From assembly GCF_021869535.1 (NCBI RefSeq), contig NW_026262723.1:85624324-85688323 (forward strand): 64,000 bases of DNA, written 5' to 3'. Shown in pieces: positions 59,949-64,000 of the stretch. The DNA is from Mytilus californianus. Lineage: Eukaryota > Mollusca > Bivalvia > Mytilida > Mytilidae. The first letter of the stretch is position 1. Each line of letters opens with the position of its first letter. Below the pieces are notes generated by a model. That model was not told the DNA's origin and ran no database searches. It saw only the letters and a list, made by a program, of their open reading frames with translations. Position numbers and translations under genes: made by a program.

Positions 59949-60327
59949 AAAAATTGAAAACAACACGTTTAATAATTTCATGCGTCCGAAACGCTTTTCT
60001 GGATTTACCTTCATCAGGACCGCTCAAAGCCAAACATTTGAAATCCAAGGGATGTATAAGTACCGAAACAGTTGAAGAGCTATATGACAAAAATACCTAA
60101 AATAAATAGCCAAATCCATCTAAGGTCAACTTTGCCTGAGGGAGTTGAAACCTTAGTTTCTTTATAATTTCAAAATTTATAAACGGGCAATTTTAGAAAA
60201 GTTTGTTATAAATTATGTCAGTACCGAAGTACTGACTACTGAGCTGATGATACCCTCGGGTACTGATAGCCCACCAGCAGAGGTGTCGACCCAGTGATGT
60301 AAAAAATTGAAAACAACACGTTTAATA
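59949..60327. repeat. Segment bounded by a 25-bp direct repeat
   Basis: AAAAAATTGAAAACAACACG plus TTTAATA occurs at 59949-59975 and 60301-60327. Between them are GCGTCCGAAACGCTTTTCTGG, CCTTCATCAGGACC, and near the end a TCAGTACCGAAGTACTGA hairpin followed by CTGATGATACCCTCGGGTA. It looks like a small or solo retroelement terminus, but I cannot name the family. Confidence 0.45.
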
Positions 60328-60329
60328 GA

Positions 60330-61417
60330 ACATGGATATGATAATTAAAAGCTGATGGTGATGTTTGTAATGGCTGATTTTAATGAATATGTATCTAAAA
60401 TAGTTCTACAAGAGCTACACATTGTAAATTTTGAGAAAAGAAACTCTTTGTTTTTAAGTTTTCATGGAAATTCAACGTCGGACTTATAATAGTTTCTAAA
60501 ATTACTGATGTTTATGATCAACTGCGAGCTATAAGAAACAGTTACCAAGCCTTCATTTTAAAATATCATCAGTCATTTGCTAAATTGTTGCCAGTAATCA
60601 TGGTAATAACGCCTGATTGATGCAACAAAAATGATTTTAATCAGATATTTAACTTTTTTGTCCACTTTTGACTTTCATCAAGAAAAAGAAATTGAAAACA
60701 ACAGAAAATCCACAGAAAAAGCTTACTTCGCCAGTAGGATTGATGAAACTGAAGAGATCTATTAGCGTTTGGAGGAGGAACAATCATGGTGAAATATGGA
60801 GAGTTAACAGAAGAAGATACAGTTTCATTAATTCATAATTGATATCACAATGGTTTTTTTATATTTTTAGGCCGTGTTATTATTCGAAAACAATGCATTT
60901 TTCTGCACTTTTTTCAGTCTATATATAGTTACTATGAACTTTCTCGCGGGCATTGTACTCTCAAAATGTTTGATTTTTCTAGCATTCCCAATGGCAAAAA
61001 CCCTACATTTTTCCCAATTTTGGGAGCAAAATTCCCAAACGATTTCAAAATTCATTTTCATCTTTATTATTCTTGATAGCGATGTTCCTTTTGTTTAACC
61101 GCTATCTTTATGCCAAAAATCGCCGACAAGAAATGTGTAAATCTGAGTAAAAACATATCGGACTGACAAAAACAACATCAACAAACAATGGCTGCCATAA
61201 ACCGGAAATGTAGATAATTACAATACCGGATCAGATTCCCGGAGCGGATAAGGCTAATTCCAGGTTTGCCGATCAAATTCAACAAATAAATAAAAAAAAT
61301 CCAGGCAGGTGACAAAATACAGCTATGAAATATATACACTAGAATTGAAAACCAAAAGATATATGAAAAAGAAAGAAGAAACAGGAGATTTTTATACAGA
61401 AACTCAAAATTATTTTT
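60330..61417. other. Spacer without a supported gene
   Basis: AT-rich to 61170. 61185-61270 is richer in GC and carries ACCGGAAATG (ETS-like) beside CAATGGCTGCC, an ATG in good context with only 9 codons before a stop. It could be the 5' end of another gene, but nothing else supports this. Confidence 0.3.
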
Positions 61418-62493
61418 ATACGACCGCAAAAAATTTTGCGGTCGTATATTGGTATCACGTCAGCGTCATCCGAAGACATTTGGTTTCCGGACAATAACTT
61501 TAGTAAATGTAAATAGAAATCTATGAAATTTAAACACAAGGTTTATAACCACAAAAGGAAGGTTGGGATTAATTTTGGGGGTTATAGCCCTAACAGTTTA
61601 GGAATAAAGGGCCAAAAAGGGGCCCAAATAAGCATTTTTCTAGTTTCCATACCACAAAGGGATGGTTAGGATTGGCTTTGGGGGGTTATGGCTCAAACCG
61701 TTTAGGAATTAGGGGCAAAAAAGGGGGGAAAACAAGGGTTTCCTGGTTAATGGACAATTAAAAAAAAGTACAATGTTATGTTTGGATTACCTCCCTTACA
61801 CTGCTTTTAAATTATGTATAAAGAAATGTTGTATTGTCTTGAGGTGATTAGCTGTCAGTTTATTTTTAGAAGTTACTATTTAAAAATGCTGATTAACATG
61901 GTTAAGGAATATTAATTTTAGCCATGATTATGTATGCCATTTTCTATTTTAAGACTTTTATGATGTATTTAAATGGGTAATTATGGTTGCAAACTCCAAT
62001 GGAAATTTGAATTGAGATTATGACCATATCTTGAGGGAAAACAATTTTTTTTGGGAAAAGGGGGGGGGGGGGGACAATTTTTTTCTAATTTCAGATTTCA
62101 GAAATTAAAAAGAAAATTTCTTCAAATATTTTTTTTTTTTGCAAAAAAAGGGGGGTGGGGGTAAACAATTTTTTTTTTTGGGGGGGGGGTCAATTCGCAA
62201 CAGCATTGTGTATTGCACAAAAGCAAAAAAAAAGGGGGGGTTAATTTTTTTTTTGGGGGGGGGGGTCAATTCACAACAGCATAGTGTATTGCACAAAAGC
62301 AAAAAATTGAATATAAATTCAAATCATATAACAAATTCAAAGTTCTTTGACTACAGTTATTCTGTGTCAAATATTTAATTACAATCCAAATTCAGACCTG
62401 TATCATGTGCAAATATTGTGTCCATTTTTGCCCCAACTGTTCAGGGTTGGACTTCTGCGATCATATCCAGCTGTGCTCGGCGAAGCAATTTAT
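61418..62493 (+). mobile_element. ACGACCGCA repeat family, copy 6, with long G runs
   Basis: Starts ATACGACCGCAAAAAATTTTGCGGTCGT (a perfect hairpin apart from the loop) and ends CCAGCTGTGCTCGGCGAAGC. Contains two or three tandem copies of a G-run/TCAATTCGCAACAGCAT/GCAAAAA unit (62060-62310). Lies in the spacer upstream of the LINE and CFAP96. Confidence 0.65.
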
Positions 62494-64000
62494 TAGTTTT
62501 CATGTCAAAATCCAATAAAATGTGACATTACTTTTCTTTATCACTAAAAAATGTTGATATGAGATGTTTTTATAATGTATAAAGCATATAACTACAGATG
62601 CAAGAGGTAATTTCTTCTCAATCTTGAAGGGCCAGTAAAAAATCTGGAAGAGCAAGTGAATTAAAAAAAATTTAGCCAGTTAAAATACATCTTATTTCTA
62701 TCCCTGAATTATTTATTATGTTACTACTTACTGTCTTTGAAGATAAAAAAGGTGGCAAATTTTTATCACATGTGCTTTAAGAACTACGATATTTTGATAC
62801 TAATATAAACTTGAGTGCCTTGTTGTTAAGTTTAAAAACAAAAAGAACAGAAAATAAAAATTATAAATAGCAATCATGTAGTTTCTTACTTTATTTTCAC
62901 AAGAAAAGATAACTTTTAATGAACTATACACACTAAAACTCACTTCTGGTATATTTGTTGTTTTTCCAATTTCAATGAAAATCATGTAAAAGAATTCCCA
63001 AAACTGGCCAGGGTCCTTTTTCACAAAATACCCAGATAAACCCCTGGAAATGGATAAGGAATTGTCCTCTTATATTACAAAATTGGTTTCAACACCGTGT
63101 AAGGTTCCAGAGTAACAGTCCAGAACTCCTTCCTGCATTACTTTCGATCTATTTTAGTTCACATGACCTCAGGCTCAGACGTCTTACTCTCATTTGAGAT
63201 CATATATCCAAGGAAGGTTGCTAATTACGATATTAAAGTATTTGATTTAGTATCTGGAAACCAAGGTGACTTACGGACGAATGGACGGAGGGACAAACAG
63301 ATGGAAAGATGAACTATTTACCACTACTTCGTAGCTTGGGTATAAAACAACATAGTATTCTTATATTATTTTGTGTTCATATGTACAAAAAACATGAAGC
63401 GTAAGTTTGCATATATGTGCAATTATAGTTTTGCATCAAGGGGTTCGATCATGCAAATTAAGTCAATGCATAATTTACATGCCTGTCAGGTATTGCGTTT
63501 ACATGCAAGTTTTACACCTATATGTATGTCTGCATTCATGTGTATCTAAGCATGGATGTGCAAAAGTGTGCATGTGAATGCCCCGTAGGGCTTTAGACAG
63601 GAGATAAAAGACCAGTATATAACATCAATTTAAAATAGAATATGTAAGACAGGATTTTAAGAAATAAATAATTTAAATCAAAATTACTGAAGTTTTTCAA
63701 TGCGAGTTTTACATGTATTCCATATATTTGTACTTGTATTTTCCGAATCTTTAATTTTTTATATCTCGAAAAGAATAAAAGTTCTATATATTATTTTCTG
63801 AATGGACATACATGTACCATGTTAACCATAGTATTTCCACGTATAATTAATCGAGCTTTATGTGCCCCATATGATCGCATATGACCTTTTCGTGATAACC
63901 TTTTCTGCACTTGACTGACTTCTACGGTCTCCATATACAGTATATAGAAGAAAAGGGGAGATACCAATTTTATAAATTATTAAGTTTGACAAGGTAATTT
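62494..64000. other. Spacer without a supported gene, right edge
   Basis: No exon-like sequence. 63200-63345 contains GGACGAATGGACGGAGGGAC and ACTACTTCGTAGCTTGGGTATA, an end fragment of a dispersed repeat. 63360-63600 is rich in short ATGCA/TGCAT-like words without clear periodicity. Confidence 0.4.

Noticed and set aside
61190..61270. Start of a new gene at CAATGGCTGCC
   Set aside because: Frame stops after 9 codons, and no donor site or downstream exon could be found.

Overview
The window looks like nuclear DNA of a bivalve mollusc, most likely a mussel (Mytilus or a close relative). It is AT-rich, genes are split into many short exons with GT-AG introns, and introns and spacers are full of short tandem-repeat-bearing elements of the kind I associate with mussel genomes. 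The organism call rests on recalled repeat families and on protein similarity, not on a search.

Two host genes can be rebuilt exon by exon. (1) On the + strand, 5694-41021 holds 31 exons of USP7/HAUSP, the ubiquitin carboxyl-terminal hydrolase 7. All splice phases agree and give 1042 residues, from the TRAF/MATH domain through the Cys-His-Asp protease and five ubiquitin-like domains to the C-terminal activating tail. About 62 N-terminal residues lie upstream of the window. (2) On the - strand, 56120-48376 holds a complete 7-exon CFAP96 (C4orf47-type) cilia/flagella protein of 311 residues. The two genes converge tail to tail. Position 4 of the CFAP96 transcript has two alternative 76-nt exons (52943-53018 and 52281-52356) with the same phases. 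Reading frame allows one or the other but not both or neither. A candidate RFX X-box lies about 270 bp upstream of the CFAP96 start codon.

The rest is mobile and repetitive DNA. 1-5693 is USP7 intron with nested repeats. The USP7 introns carry at least six families of short elements, including a three-level nest at 9229-12650, TA-flanked MITEs, a minisatellite of about 45 bp, and a perfect 182-bp duplication on either side of one exon. 43.7-46.8 kb is intergenic repeat. A CFAP96 intron holds a near-palindrome with arms of about 330 bp. Upstream of CFAP96 lie a 5'-truncated LINE with an open 444-codon reverse-transcriptase ORF (56891-58225, - strand), and beside it an unusual element of about 1.4 kb (58249-59680) built of units of about 52 bp carrying GTGGGGCGAGTTGG, itself split by a 673-bp MITE with 95-bp inverted ends and a 5-bp target duplication. 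59.7-64 kb holds repeat fragments and no gene I can support.

The two genes have no evident joint function: USP7 is a nuclear deubiquitinase and CFAP96 a ciliary protein. No rRNA, CRISPR or intact tRNA gene was seen.
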